A stretch of 64,000 bases of DNA from Nipponacmea schrenckii (lineage: Eukaryota; Mollusca; Gastropoda; Lottiidae), in NCBI GenBank assembly GCA_030562195.1, contig CM060203.1, forward strand, positions 11,918,208 through 11,982,207, read 5' to 3'. Positions 13,601-26,600 of this stretch are shown in pieces. Below the pieces are notes generated by a model. That model saw only the letters and a list, made by a program, of their open reading frames with translations. It ran no database searches and was not told the origin of the DNA. Positions within the stretch are counted from its first letter, which is position 1; each line of letters opens with the position of its first letter. Made by a program: the position numbers and the translations under genes.

Positions 13601-14372
13601 TATTCTTTGTAGATTCATGTTTCGGGATTTCAGCAGCTGTTTGCTTTACGTAAGGTTTATCTCGTAATGTCTGTGACACAGAGTGTACTGTTTAAGCAAA
13701 AATAGTAAGCCACTTTCAACCAACCGTGTTTGTACGTTCGTAAATTGTAAACAATACAATTAGATGAATTAAACAGCATGTTCCTCTGGGGATGTATTTG
13801 GGATTTGAATGTCTTTAAGAATTAATTGAACTGCACGAAGATTGCACGAAAGTCGCATAGTCTCTTCAAATCATCTTTAAACCATATTTCACTGTCTATA
13901 CGGGAAGTATTAATTTCAATTTGATGGCTCGAAATTTGACTGGTTAGATTTTCTACAAAATTCCCGTTTCTAGGATGGTAATCGTGTCCTTTTTACTTAA
14001 AAAAATAACACGAGCATATTTCGTGTATAACAAACACAATTCTGTTTTATTTCAAATGGTTATTTACTTCCAATTTAGCGTTTTGTTACCACAAAATGAG
14101 ATTTAAAATGACAGTCTTAAGAATATTGAATAAATGAGATTTCGATTATTGCATCACATCCAATTTCCATAGAACAATTTTTTTTTTGCGTTTAAAGAAG
14201 CATTTTTCAGTTTTTTAGACTACACGTGTATACTTGAAGCAGTACTTTCAATTTAAATGTATATAGAAATCTGATCAATAAATTAATTCTTGGTAATGTA
14301 CTTTATAGTTTGGCAGTAACGTTTCTAAAATGACGCGTTTCCATAACTTGAATGCAGCCAAAATGAAAATGA
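10641..14372. other. Mostly unassigned AT-rich DNA
   Basis: Only the minus-strand open-frame cluster at 12245-13275 stands out. The remainder shows no repeat, exon or RNA structure that I can support. Confidence 0.4.
12245..13275 (-). other. Cluster of overlapping minus-strand open frames, possible decayed element
   Basis: Four open frames (12249-12485, 12549-12755, 12679-13026, 13062-13271) lie in succession on the minus strand and the longest is 115 codons. Their order suggests a frameshifted old coding region such as a transposase, but I recognise no catalytic motif. Confidence 0.25.
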
Positions 14373-15290
14373 AAGAAAAATGAAAGGCAAGAAGGTTGTT
14401 TATACAATTACTTGAGAAATGAAAGGCAAGAGGGTTGTTTATACAGTTATCTGAGAAATGAAAGGCAAGAGGGTTGTTTATACAGATACCCGAGAAATGA
14501 AAGGCAAGAGCGTTGTCTGTACAGTTACCAGATAAATAAAAAAGGCAAGAGGGTTGTTCATACAGTTATCTGAGAAATGAAAGGCAAGAGGGTTGTTTAT
14601 ACAGTTACTTGAGAAATGAAAGGCAAGAGGGTTATCTGTACAGTTACCTGAGAAATTAAAGGCAAGAGGATTGTTTATACAGTTACCAAAGAAATAAAAA
14701 AAGGGCAAGAGGGGTGTTTATACGGTTACCTGAGAAATGAAAGGCAAGAGGGATGTTTATACAGTTACCTGAGAAATGAAAGGCAAGAGGTTTTTTTTAT
14801 ACAGTTAACTGAGAAATGAAACACAAGGGGTTGTTTATGCAGTTATCTGAGAAATGAAACGCAAGAGGGTTGTTTATGCATTTATCTGAGAAATGAAACG
14901 CAAGAGGGTTGTTTATGCAGTTATCTGAGAAACGAAAGGCAAGAGGGTTGTCTGTAAAGTTGCCACGCCACAGAGTTGCTTTATAATTGATCAATGAAAG
15001 ACAAGAAAGTTGTTGGTACAGTTGTCTAAGAAATGAAAAACAAGAAAGTTGTTGGTACAGTTGTCTAAGAATTGAAAGACAAGAAAGTTGTTGTTACAGT
15101 TGTCTAAGAAATGAAAGACAAGAAAATTGTTTGTATAGTTGGCCAAGACATGGAAAGCAAGAAAATTGTTTTTCAGTTGCTTAGGAATGAAAGGCAAGAA
15201 AGTTGCTGGTACAGTTGCCTGAGAAATGATAGGCAAGAGGGTACCTATACAATAATCTAAGAAATGAAAGGCAGGAAGGTTACTTATACA
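14373..15290. repeat. 39-bp minisatellite, about 23 copies in two subfamilies
   Basis: Unit of 39 bp: GAGAAATGAAAGGCAAGAGG followed by GTTGTTTATACAGTTACCT. Copies from about 14985 to 15230 form a second subfamily (GACAAGAAAGTTGTTGGTAC). Because 39 is a multiple of three, long repetitive open frames appear on both strands; these are by-products, not genes. Confidence 0.95.
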
Positions 15291-16769
15291 TCCTAGCTAT
15301 AGATGTCCTTGACTGTAGGAAATTAAAAACGAAAAAGGGGAGTTATGGATTGATCATTTCATTTGACTTCCTAAAACGCGGAAGTCAAAGATGAGGGTGA
15401 TTGAAATAACTATTCGACAAAAGGCTCTGACACAGTGTTGAAGTACTGTTAATATATATTGTAGTGAAAATATTTAGTAAACTAAACAGAAGAAAGTAGA
15501 GAGTTGATAACATTTAAGCTAATCTGTATTTCCACCGCATTAGTTCATTCGCTATTAATTAATTAAATGGGGATTATTGTTCTTTATCAGACCGTCGCAT
15601 TATCGCATCTGGTCAATTAGATAAAGCTATCTGCGTTGATCGGTATTTGGCTAATCAAATATTGTCCTGATAATGCAGCCAATAAAGCCTCGTTAATTCC
15701 TAAATTAATTCTGAAAACAGCACTTTATTTATAATTAACTAATATAATGTTACATGGGCTTGATATATCAAGATAAAATTGAATTACCTTAAACCAGGGT
15801 TTAATAGAATTAATGATGTTTTGGTGAATAAGAAAACACGGTTATGATACGTTAATAATGTTTCAACAACAAATCTGAATTGAGTCTATAAATCAATATC
15901 AGACAACCGAATAGTCAGGTTTTAATACGAAAATAATGCAAACTCATGTTTACGCTTATTCTACTCTCATGGTGGTTGGATTCTGATGATTTACTCTTCA
16001 CTTTCGTTATGTTGTCGTTGAGTATTTCCTATGCATTGATAAGTATGTACACATGCTATGCTTTTGTCAACTATTTGCTTATCTCTGCCAACTTGAATAA
16101 TGTAACGTATTTCATTTTGCACGTATAAAGCAATGAAGATTTATTTTACTACAAAACATGCCCGTATTGAGAACGGCGTATAAAAAAGAGTGAAAATTTG
16201 CCGATTATTGACAGGCCAGTATAAAGATATTAATAAAAGTGTTACAATAAATATATTGTATATAGAGATATTGATGAAAAATATTGTGGCCAGACAAATT
16301 ATAATAAAGAAATAAGTCAAAGATTTATAATATTGACAGCTTAGTCGTTGAAACATTGATCCATTTTTTTTCATAATTATTTTAGTGAAATAGATATTGC
16401 CAATTTCCAACGACGCTTATGAAGATGCCACGGCAAATATAGCCTAAAGATTGCTAAGCAATGCGAGGGATTTTGGCAATATCGCAACTTGTATATTAAA
16501 CATACTATAATTGAAAATTGTCTATATGCATGGACAGCAATGAATCATATTTTCAGATTCACAAAAACTCTCTATAGAAAGAAGATAGAATAGCTCACTC
16601 GATTTGTTCCAGTGTCACAAACGTTGACCTAACGTCGATATATATCATATACCACTGGCTTTGTATAGAATGTAAAACAGTTTTCCACCATCCATTAGAA
16701 TCTCATTAATCATATAAATATATAGATTTATAACTAGTGTTGAACTATCCAGATGACAAATTTAGTCTT
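15291..16769. other. Unassigned DNA between the minisatellite and the gypsy remnant
   Basis: Contains the enhancer-like block at 15540-15740. A hydrophobic open frame at 15946-16128 is probably chance. Confidence 0.4.
15540..15740. promoter_or_regulatory. Possible enhancer-like block (homeodomain and GATA-type words)
   Basis: It combines ATTAATTAATTAA, TTATCAGA, CAATTAGATAAAG, CTATCTGCG, GGCTAATCAAATATT, CTGATAATG and CCTAAATTAATTC in 200 bases, a composition unlike the simple AT-rich flanks. Function is inferred from words alone. Confidence 0.2.
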
Positions 16770-16990
16770 TGTTGTATAGTCAATTTACATTATGGCATGT
16801 AGTTCCTTCCATACATGATTGTGTAAACTCTAGTTAGAGTAACCTCCCTTTGTTGTTATCATGTAGACCTAGAAGAGAAACCACGTTGATTTTGAACCTG
16901 TCTTTTATTATGCTTTCTTCCCAGTATACATGCCCAAATACTATTCAATTATGTATCGTTAGTCCCGATATAACATATGGCGACGATGGA
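16770..16990 (+). mobile_element. Possible 5' LTR end and primer-binding site of the gypsy remnant
   Basis: TGGCGACGATGG at about 16978-16989 resembles the TGGCGACGA motif found just inside the 5' LTR of many Ty3/gypsy elements. The preceding bases end in ACA, consistent with an LTR ending in CA. No second LTR copy was seen downstream, so the left LTR boundary is a guess. Confidence 0.35.
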
Positions 16991-17078
16991 TGCTGATTTA
17001 GAATGCACGTTTAGCCAAGATTCATAAGAAGGTGAACTGAAAAATCTTTTTTCGTGCTTATATTTCATATAGGCGTAC

Positions 17079-17387
17079 TTGCTTCGTTGTTTCGAAATCT
17101 TACATCGATCAACTTCTACATCAATTACACTTTTGAATCTTATTATGGCTACTTCTTGGACAATGAATGCTCCTCCTCCTTTCCTACCTTCACCTGGTAA
17201 ACCTGCATTAATCTGGGAAGATTGGATTCGAATGTTTGATAATTACATTGAAGCCATTGGTGGATTCAAGTATTCTGATTCTAGAAAAAAGCGTTGCTTT
17301 TACATTGCATAGGTGCTGAAGCTCAACGGGTGTTTTACACTCTTCGTGAAAATGACGAAATCGCTGCAGAGCCAAGTCAATTTATGA
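17079..17387 (+). pseudogene. gag N-terminal fragment, frameshifted
   Basis: The natural start is probably ATG at 17144 (MATSWTMNAPPPF). The frame stops at 17312; gag-like sequence (GAEAQRVFYTLREND) continues in the +1 frame to about 17390 and then returns to the frame of the gag-protease segment. Two or more small indels have broken the gene. Confidence 0.7.
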
Positions 17388-18536
17388 AGGCATGACTTCT
17401 TCTTACAGAGAAATACACAAACTAAAATTCATGAAATTGCTGCAAGAGTTGCTTTCCGGAAACGTAAACAACTACCTGGAGAAGATGTTGATGATTATAT
17501 CCTTGCTTTACGTCAACTCTCATTAAAAGGTTGCAATTTTCAAAATGAAGATGAAGCCATTCGAGACCAATTTGTTGAGAAGACTTCAGTTCGTGGCATT
17601 GTTGAAAAACTGGTTGGAAAATCTCATCTCACTCTTGACAAAACAATTGAATATGCCAGAAACATTGAACAATCAAGATTGGATGCTAAAACTATTAATA
17701 ATACCAATACCACTGCCACTGGTAAAAGTACACAAGATGTAAATGCTATTACACAACATAAACCTAAATTGGGATACCAACACAGTTCTAAGAAGCGCCT
17801 ACCTGCGCCTACACATACGCCTACATCTACACCTGCTGCATCAAGTACAAAACGACATTGTTTTCGTTGTGGATCCCTTTCACATCTGGCTAATAGCTCA
17901 GACTGTCGTGCGGTTAATGAAACCTGTCGCAAATGTGGAAAAAAAGGACATTTTAGTTCAGTTTGCATGTCTAAGACCCAAGTGAACCAAGTAACTGACG
18001 ATGTTTATGTTTTAAGTCTTACATCTACGTCACCAAAATCACGCACTGATAACTTGATAATGTGTGATATTAAAATGAATGATATTCCTTTGTCTTTAAT
18101 GGTTGATACTGGCAGTTCGCGCACACTCATTAATAATGACTTGTACAAGGAATTTTTCTCTGCTGTTACACTTGAACCCCCAGCCGTAAGATTGAAATCA
18201 TATTCTTCTGATACAATTACTATTCTAGGTTGTTTTACTGCTACGGTGAACCATAGAAATAAAATGATTTCGTGCATAATCCATGTTGTTCAAAATGGTA
18301 CTTCACTCATTGGAATGGACTTAATCGAAGCCCTGGATTTGCATATGAAGGGTTCATCTTTAATAAATTTAATCGACACTACACCTAGTCGTTTGAGTGC
18401 TGATTCTACTAAAATGCCTACTGCTGATTCTATCAAAATTCCTACTGATTCTACACCAGACTTACACCCTGCTACCAACTTACCTGCTCATATACTGGAT
18501 AGGTTTGGTCACATGTTTACACCTGGCCTTATTTGA
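17388..18536 (+). CDS. Ty3/gypsy-type gag C-terminus plus aspartic protease (truncated retrotransposon)
   Basis: Remnant of an LTR retrotransposon polyprotein. The frame is open for 382 codons; its first in-frame Met is at 17679. The 5' part is gag capsid-like. Two zinc knuckles of the CX2CX4HX4-5C type lie at about 17859-17973 (CFRCGSLSHL and CRKCGKKGHFSSVC), as in nucleocapsids that bind RNA. An aspartic protease follows with catalytic DTG at 18104-18112 (LMVDTGSSRTLI) and a flap-side LIGMDLIEAL motif. The end resembles the gypsy protease-RT linker (FGHMFTPGL), but a stop follows at once and no reverse transcriptase or integrase is visible. The gag N-terminus lies upstream in shifted frames. 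Probably a dead copy, though the protease core is unbroken. Confidence 0.85.
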   Translation, partial: RHDFFLQRNTQTKIHEIAARVAFRKRKQLPGEDVDDYILALRQLSLKGCNFQNEDEAIRDQFVEKTSVRGIVEKLVGKSHLTLDKTIEYARNIEQSRLDAKTINNTNTTATGKSTQDVNAITQHKPKLGYQHSSKKRLPAPTHTPTSTPAASSTKRHCFRCGSLSHLANSSDCRAVNETCRKCGKKGHFSSVCMSKTQVNQVTDDVYVLSLTSTSPKSRTDNLIMCDIKMNDIPLSLMVDTGSSRTLINNDLYKEFFSAVTLEPPAVRLKSYSSDTITILGCFTATVNHRNKMISCIIHVVQNGTSLIGMDLIEALDLHMKGSSLINLIDTTPSRLSADSTKMPTADSIKIPTDSTPDLHPATNLPAHILDRFGHMFTPGLI

Positions 18537-18539
18537 CTA

Positions 18540-20168
18540 GATGAATCTTCAACAAAGAAGATTAGTTTGGTCTTACAAGTGACAAGATTGGTTCAATTTT
18601 TGGTAACCGATGACACCAAATTTAATTGAAAAAAGTTCTCGGATAATTGTCTAAGGTAGATGATTGGAAGATATTTCAAATGACACCAAGGCTATTAAAG
18701 ATTTTAAGAGTCGTTCAATATGGAATGACGAATTGAATCTTATTTATTCTTGAATCAACTTTGAGTAAACTGATCAGATAGTTGACAAACTTTGATGTCA
18801 TGGACATCGTTAATACAAAAGCAAAAATGGTATCTAATAAATATATTTCACTTTGCATCAAAGTCAAAGGGCAAAAAGGGTTATTATTCTTATAGTGGAA
18901 TCGATAAATTATATAGACATGAATTATTCTTGGGACATTTCTTCCGGCACTTTGATTATCGCGATTTATATTTCTGTTTTCTTGTCTATATTGCCTTGAT
19001 TGCCAGTGGCTTTGAATGAACTTTTCTTATAATTACTTTTGTGGTTATCTTTATGAACAGTATCAATTTGCAATTTTTTTGTTTGAGAACAAGAAACGAA
19101 CGTAAGAAACGAAGGAAAGCGTTAATAAAGACTTGTTTTAATAAAGTGTTAGACGATACGTGTATTAATATATCACTTTGTGCCTCAACAGATGAAGATA
19201 TTAGTTAGGAAAATTTAATGTAAATCTATCTTTCGACACGAACAAGATCTTAATCAAAATCTAGGATATCTACCTTTTACTATTTGGTGAATATATTCAG
19301 TGGTATAAAAAATGATCAAATATCCTACAGCTAAATGTCTCAGATGTAAGTGGAGGTGTTGATGCTGATTATTATACTCTCTCATTATCGAAATCTTAAG
19401 CACTGACCATGGGTAATAATTCGATACATGGACGTCAGCCATTTACAAGGAAGAAATGTCAATCAAGAATCATGTATTCTTCAAACAGAAACTATAAAGT
19501 GAAACATGAAATTCAAGAAATTTAAGCAATGTTATTTTTTAGCAATGTTTGTTATTCCAGTCTACATCAAATTTGTAGTCTGATGACGTTAAAACACCCA
19601 ACTATTTTCTTTCAGTCTTGATGTATGTTATTTTTTCAGATGTTGTTTGATCATTCAAATGTAGACAATTTTGTACAATTATAAACACAATATATTTTAA
19701 ATTACCCTTTACTGGTTGTAATTGCGACTGAAATATCAAAAGATGGAATAATTACACAAATCGAAAATCTTTAGAACAACTTTTTCCTACTTAAGTAAAT
19801 ACCAGAATATGACTGTAAATAATAGATAAGTTTGTCTTATACTGTTTCGACGGAATGCAATGCATCTTTATACTTGGAATTACTTAGCTCAGGTTTATTG
19901 GCGAAGCTAATTGTCGACCAGATACTCAATAGCCTTCTAGAAAAAGAGTAACAAAAATGGCAAATAAATGGTGGCCCCTGCAAATATTCAATGTTATCAT
20001 TGCACACAAGAGAACTAATGCGATTTGTCTCTTAGTAGCTTTAAGCCATTAAAAATTCAAATGTTCTCATCTTGTGCAAGTCAACATGAGCATCTAGAAT
20101 TTTCCACTATAATTATCACTGAAAATGCCTCAGCTCAGCATTCAAGTTTTTAGATCAATGGCTGTATT
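18540..20168. other. Unassigned DNA downstream of the gypsy remnant
   Basis: No reverse transcriptase, integrase or second LTR was recognised, so the element appears truncated. Nothing else is supported. Confidence 0.45.
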
Positions 20169-20450
20169 TTACATAATATCTACTTCCGGTTTCTTCAGCC
20201 CAGTTTCCCCCCTAGCAGTGATGCCGGTCAGAGTTGCTGACATGAAAAAGGCGTCTTGTTGTTCGGACGTATGATACAGGCTGTGCAGGTTAAATATCCA
20301 TCGACAGTTGGAAAATTGCAAAAAGAGTAGGCTAATGGCGCTGTTCTGACAAAAACTTCCCTCAAAGCACTCTGCATTAGCCGAGTAGGAGCAGAAGAGC
20401 AGGATGCAGATTTCTTTCTTCCAATTATTCCTCTTCAAAAGCTCGCCCAA
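20169..20450 (-). other. 93-codon ORF with a signal-peptide-like start, unidentified
   Basis: The N-terminus (NNWKKEICILLFCSYSANA) has a basic stretch, a hydrophobic core and a plausible cleavage site after ANA, followed by a segment with several Cys (ECFEGSFCQNS) and a hydrophilic end. The DNA is less AT-rich than its surroundings. I recognise no family. It could be a secreted peptide or a chance frame; no splice or promoter evidence supports it. Confidence 0.25.
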
Positions 20451-20619
20451 ATTTCTTCCTTATAAACTAGGAATGCTAATTAAATTACCAATACCGCTTG
20501 CCCATAGAGAGATCAAAATGCATTTTGGCACTCTCTTTAATATTTTACTTACTTTTATACGATCACGCATTTATGTAGCCGTCAACAGTTGTTTTAAACA
20601 CGAAAGAGAGTAGATTATT

Positions 20620-23600
20620 TGGTGGTGAGTCACCCAAGGATGAATCCTATTGAAAATCAGATCAAAATATAGCTAATACATGACTTGTTGTTGAAAACGC
20701 GTCCTATTTGTGAACATGATAAATTGGTATGATTTTTTTAGTCACCAATCCTTCTGAAAAAATATTTGATTTCAGTCATCTCCTCTTGATAAAATAACAA
20801 CTTGTTTTCTCAAAACTAGATTAAAAGTGCCATTTTACCAAAAACTGATGACAAACCTAGTTATTTATATATAGCGTCCAAAGCGAGAAAGTGCTTTATG
20901 GCCTAAATTGAGATTTACTATGAGATATCAGTTTGATTTTATTCTATATATACAATATATAATTTCACTAAAGTAGGGTACTGTAACCTGTTTTCATACT
21001 ATATATGGCAGATGATTCACCACTACATAATTTGAGATATAGAAGGTACAAACAGTAATATGAAAATCTCAGTCTCCGAATCATTTACTGATTACACTTG
21101 TCAACCTCCCACGAATTGCCTGCTATCACAGATGTCGGCATATTACGATGGCAATCACTATTTTTTTTCTCCTGAAAAGTCAGACATAGATTAATCACAA
21201 CTTGAAATCACATTTATTAAGTCTTTATGTGTCTATCTTTGTATTTTGATAGTAAGTTTGTAACTTTATGAATAAACTGTTATCGGTTTTCTGTGCGACA
21301 CGATATATGATGGCATTTTAACACCAATTTTATACATAAAGGAATTGAAATAGAAGGGATATGAGAATCACACAGATGAAAAAACAATATCAGTATTTTC
21401 TAATTTAAAAGCTTTTACGTTTGAAAGAATTCTCTAAACGTTCTTAATACACTTAAAATCTCAGTAAATAACAGTTAAAATTTTCGAAAAGGTGTAGAAT
21501 CTCGGTAAACAGAGAGTTAAACTATAAATTACTTGATCTCTCCTTGAAGTGGATTATTTTTCATTTGTAAGTGAAAGAAAATGTTGAATTATTTTCGAAG
21601 ATTCTGTTATGATGAACACCACTTACATAATGTCCTCTAAGTGATTTTATCGTCTGAGTACTGGATCAATCACAGATTACGCTCCCCCCTTTTATTCGAC
21701 ATCCCTTTCCTCTACAATTTAACAAAAACACATCGTGCGCATGATTATAACGCTATAGGATAGTTACAGTTTACAGGTTACTATCAACTAAAAAATCCCT
21801 CTGAGCAAACACCACTTATATAGAACTTTACTGTAAGATCTAGTCAGCTAAATGAATTAAGCCAGTGAAACTTTGGTCAAATTAAAATGTTTTAACTATA
21901 AATAAATTGTACCTGCTACGATAAAGATGATTATTAGTCCTTCGGGACCAATCATCGGTCGTTAATGCAGAACTTTCATCCGTAAATTCCTTTTATTGGA
22001 CACTAAATTCAATAGGTTTGCGTATTGAGAAATAGTTATTAGTGACAACCTGGAATAAAAAGTGTATGTAACTCAATCACTATCGTCTAGTACGACTGTA
22101 ACTTTCAGATGGGTGAGCTGGTAACAACAGACACTGAACTAATTGATTTTGGTCGACGTCTATATAACTTGGACTCTCATCATTTATTGGAAAGAAGAAA
22201 GGAAAATATTCACCTCGTAGCTATTTCATGTTTATGGTTATATATCTGGAAGATATCTGAATCGATGAAATGGACATCATTTTGGTGCATTTTAATGTAT
22301 TGGAATTATATATTCAGTGCAATCCATGGGAGAGAACACTTCGAATCAAACATACTAAGGATAATTTTATTGTAACGGTGTAGTCATGTTAGGTCTTCTT
22401 CTCAAATTTGCTTATAGGGGTATTTATTTCATTTACCGTTTTGTGTTGCTACATGTGGTTAGATCTGTAGCTGGGTAACTACAGTATTTGAATACGTAAA
22501 CAAACTTTTTTATGCTCTTTTTTATAATTTACGTATATTTTTTTGTATATTCTACTATTAAGTAGGATGATTAAAGTTGCATAGGCCAATATATTATTAA
22601 ATTCACAAGAATAATAAATAATATGAATTCGAATTTCATTTGCCATTTTTCTTGTTTATTTTCCTTGGTCAAAGGTGTTGCGAATCTCTTATATTGAAAT
22701 CTCTAAAGACGTTGAAGGTGAAACAAAAGAAGATCTACGTATTAGAGTTACTGGCACAGGCATAAAGAAAATATGTGTTGATTATTTTAATATATAATAT
22801 CCGAGTCTTTTACACTTTACATACGGTAGATAATATGAAAATAGCAGAAAGGGTTGGTATTTGTGTTATCATTTCAGTACTCGTTCCTATATGTACTAAA
22901 GATATATTATATTTTTCAATCTTTGTATCTCATTGGCCGCACCAATCGTGTTTGAAGGGTCATAACGTAACCTTTTGAAGTTGGTGTATTCAAACTACTG
23001 TACGGATTTAAGTAAAATAAAGTCGTTCCTATAGAGAAATGTTTGTTCTTCCTATTCTGAAGGTTTCAAGTAAAAACATTTAGTCATTATAAAGACAAAC
23101 ACTACAACCAGGGCATACTGCTGAATTAACTATTAGATTTATATCCATTGCCATTATCCGCCACCTAAATCTAACAAACTTAAAACTCGGAGCTGAAGCC
23201 ATGTACTACTTATCTTGCACACGTAGATAGAGCATTCACCATCTCCTATAGTCACATCAGTCTATATTGAACCTGTTATCTATTTGTTTTGTTTTTCATT
23301 TGACGACTACAGAAATTTAGGCCTCCCATTATGCTGATTGTTATTTTGATAGTTCTATTGTATTCTCCTTGTGGGTATCAAATGTTATATTAGATTGGCT
23401 TTAACTCTTCCAATCATTTTAGCTACTTTGTGAAACTTTGTCTTTATTTAAACTCAGAACGATAATGGTAAGGCAAATAAGTATAAATCGCGTTTAATTA
23501 TATATTGTTCATCTCTGAAAGCAGAACAATTTATTCTATTGTTACATTGCTTGTCAATCAGAACTGTCGAAGTATGTTTGTATTTAATTAATGTATTCTC

Positions 23601-26600
23601 GGTTTGTTGGCGTTCAACTATTGATTGGTATGAACTGCCAGGTATAACAAGAGATGAGTCCAGTCCCAGATCTCTTTTCTGAATTAAACGTATCCCTTGA
23701 ATACTGGTTTCAAATAATGGCACTTGTCTTTTCCTATATGTTGGTATGTATGTTAAGAGAACGAATAAATGAAACTAATGGGTTTTTTCCTCCAGAAAAG
23801 GGTACTAAGGCAGCAACAACCGCAACTCCTTACTTTTGGAAATTGATTTAATATTTCAAACACTAAGATATATGAATGTACTACAGTACTTCTTAATTTA
23901 TTACATACTACGTTTTGAAACACATACCAGTAATGTTACCAAGTAACATGCTACTTGATAACGTTCTTGCTTTTTGGTAGATGGGCGGCGAATTGTCACG
24001 TGTTAAATCTTGCATGAAAACGATCTACGTTTAATTCTTAAAACACTTAACAAAACACGTAAAACAGGTCAGAAGCTGACTGATCTGTGTAGAACAGGTC
24101 TAGTTTTATATGAAAATTTTCTATCTAGTCCATTTGATGTTTTTTTTTTTACTTCAAATTCACGTTAATTTTGTATTTCTGCTAATCATGCTTAATCTGT
24201 CCGGACACGCTGATATCCGACCTCGATATGTGTTACTAGTGATAAGTCAGCATTTAATGGTAAGCTTTTTCCCTTTGGTGGAAAACTGCCATCCTCGGAA
24301 GTTATTATTTCAGAATAGAACACCAAAAGATTTTACATTGGATAATTGTAGCTTTATAGATCAACATATAATCGCAATCTGAACTGGAATATTAAACATC
24401 ATACCTATACATTGCCGTTATATTAACAGACTCGTCTTAAATGTATCTGTATATTGGAAGATTATGGCTTCTCTATTGATAACAATCTAATAACAAACCA
24501 ATAGTACTAGAACTGTATTGAAGTAATTTGATTAAGAAATAGAACTGTGATAATCTACAGAACATAATCCGATTGCTTTTGATTCCTTGATGAGCAATCA
24601 TTTAAAGTTGTATTCTCCCTTCATTTAAAGACTGCAGGAGAACGGACTGGGAGGGTCGCAAGACTTTTTTTAATTTGCGATTTGCCAGTGGGTTGTGAAG
24701 TTATTAAGCGAAACCTGTCTTCTATGTCTAAATGTGACTCACGTCCTCATCCTATTACTTGTCTTAAAGTCTGTTGGATATTTACGACCTTGAAGGCTTC
24801 ATACAGTGGTAAATTGAACTAATAACCATGTTTCTTTCCTTTCCGTGTATCATTTTTCCAAAACTCGGATTTGACAAACCTTCGAAGAAATATCAAACTT
24901 TTGGACGTAGTGTACGTTGACATAAGCTTGCATATTGTGCAGAAAGCTATAGAGCGTACTTAAAAATAAATTATCCTTTCTCGCGTCGGTCCTATTTAAA
25001 ACAATGACAGACTCTGTGGTATGGTTCCAACTATATCAACTAAACCATAATGTCTTTTATTTATCTATTCAAAACCATACAAAAGTCAGTGATATATTTC
25101 CTGTAAGACCCAACAGGACGCCATGCATAGATAAAGAATTGTCAGATATGAAGCAGTCAGATTTATTTTTGTCGTTTTTTTGTCTAAATGCAGCTCCAAC
25201 GCATAATAGTTTTGAAATACAATAGTGGTGCCAAATTTTATCTGGCAAGGACGGAATTTCTAGTGGATAAGCAGAACCATAGATTGTACACGTTCCAAAC
25301 GTTATATCAATTTGTCGTCTGTTTCCGTACAGGGTTAAAATGAACATAATTCCTGGAGAAAAAAACGAGAATCACAAGTCTGTATTTGACAGATTCTTCA
25401 TTGTTATTCAGAGTTGACGCGAAGTTTTTTGACGACACACGTTTAAATTTGAGTCAATTTAAAAGTTAATGGAAGTTGAAGGTGCTAACAAGCTCGCTGT
25501 ATTTTGTAATTGACGACGAAGTTTGTATTTTGTTTCTTGGATAATGAGAAATCAATAGAGTTGGGAAGATGCTAGGTATTTCAAGCCGTGTGTCTCTTGT
25601 CCTTTCCAACTTATGATTTAATCGCCACTACTACATAACGTTATTAATATTACCTACACGACTCACAATGGATTCGGATAATGTTCTGATTTTCAAGTCA
25701 TTGGTAAGTAAAATAACTTAATAACGTAATTTCTGTTTTATCGGTAATACCTCTATCTGTTTATAAATCGATTTATAAATATTGTCGAAAGTTGCTTAAC
25801 TAAAGTTTAAGAATAAATTAATTATAAATATGCAACAAGAAAGCTATTAGACGGAGCAGACTTTTATTCGGTAAGGTTAAAAAATTGAGCTAAGTGCTAC
25901 AAACTGAAAAAAGAAATAAACTAAACAACAAATGTTATAACTGTACACAGCAAAAAAAATGACTGTCCAAAGTTATAATTCAGAAAGTAATTTGATCAGA
26001 ATAGTAAATTTTAAAAAGTTATAAACTATACTTACATGTATTTTTAAATAAATAAGTATAAACTTAACTTTGTTACAATTGAATAGAGTTAAGCTGCAAT
26101 TTGAACTACTTGAAGTTTATGTAACTCATAAAATTACCATTTGATTCAAGTATGATACAATAATCAACATTATAAATGAACTGGCGTTATCTTTTTATTT
26201 TTATAGAACTTAACTTAACATTTCACTTAGTGTATCAATTGTGACAACAATTATTTTGCCTTATGAAACACACGCAAAAACAGACAAAGAACCAAAAGCG
26301 GACGAGTCCCCGTAGACAAAATATTTGTTCTGTTACCAAAAACCTAGATCATTCTAAATGACTTCGGGTTCAGTGAGTTGCAGCTTCGGTTGAAATGCAT
26401 TTACCAATATATATATCAGATGCAGTAATATGTAGATTCTACTAAAAAAGTCATGTTTGTTTAATTATCAGAATACAGCTAGAATGATCACGATTGCAGC
26501 TTAAATCAGCATGAAACGAAGTCTCTCATAAAAAACAAATAGTCTGTTTATTATATTTGACATTTGACACATTGATCAAATGTATTTCGCAAAATATATA

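Noticed and set aside
14478..15236. Long repetitive open frames on both strands across the 39-bp array
   Set aside because: They arise because the period is divisible by three and the unit lacks stops in some frames; both strands are open and there is no start, splice or family support.
17624..17968. 114-codon minus-strand ORF opposite the gag region
   Set aside because: It is the antisense shadow of the gag zinc-knuckle frame, which has clear family motifs.
25671..25706. Short first-exon candidate (MDSDNVLIFKSL followed by GTAAGT)
   Set aside because: Only twelve codons, no promoter signal and no convincing downstream exon.
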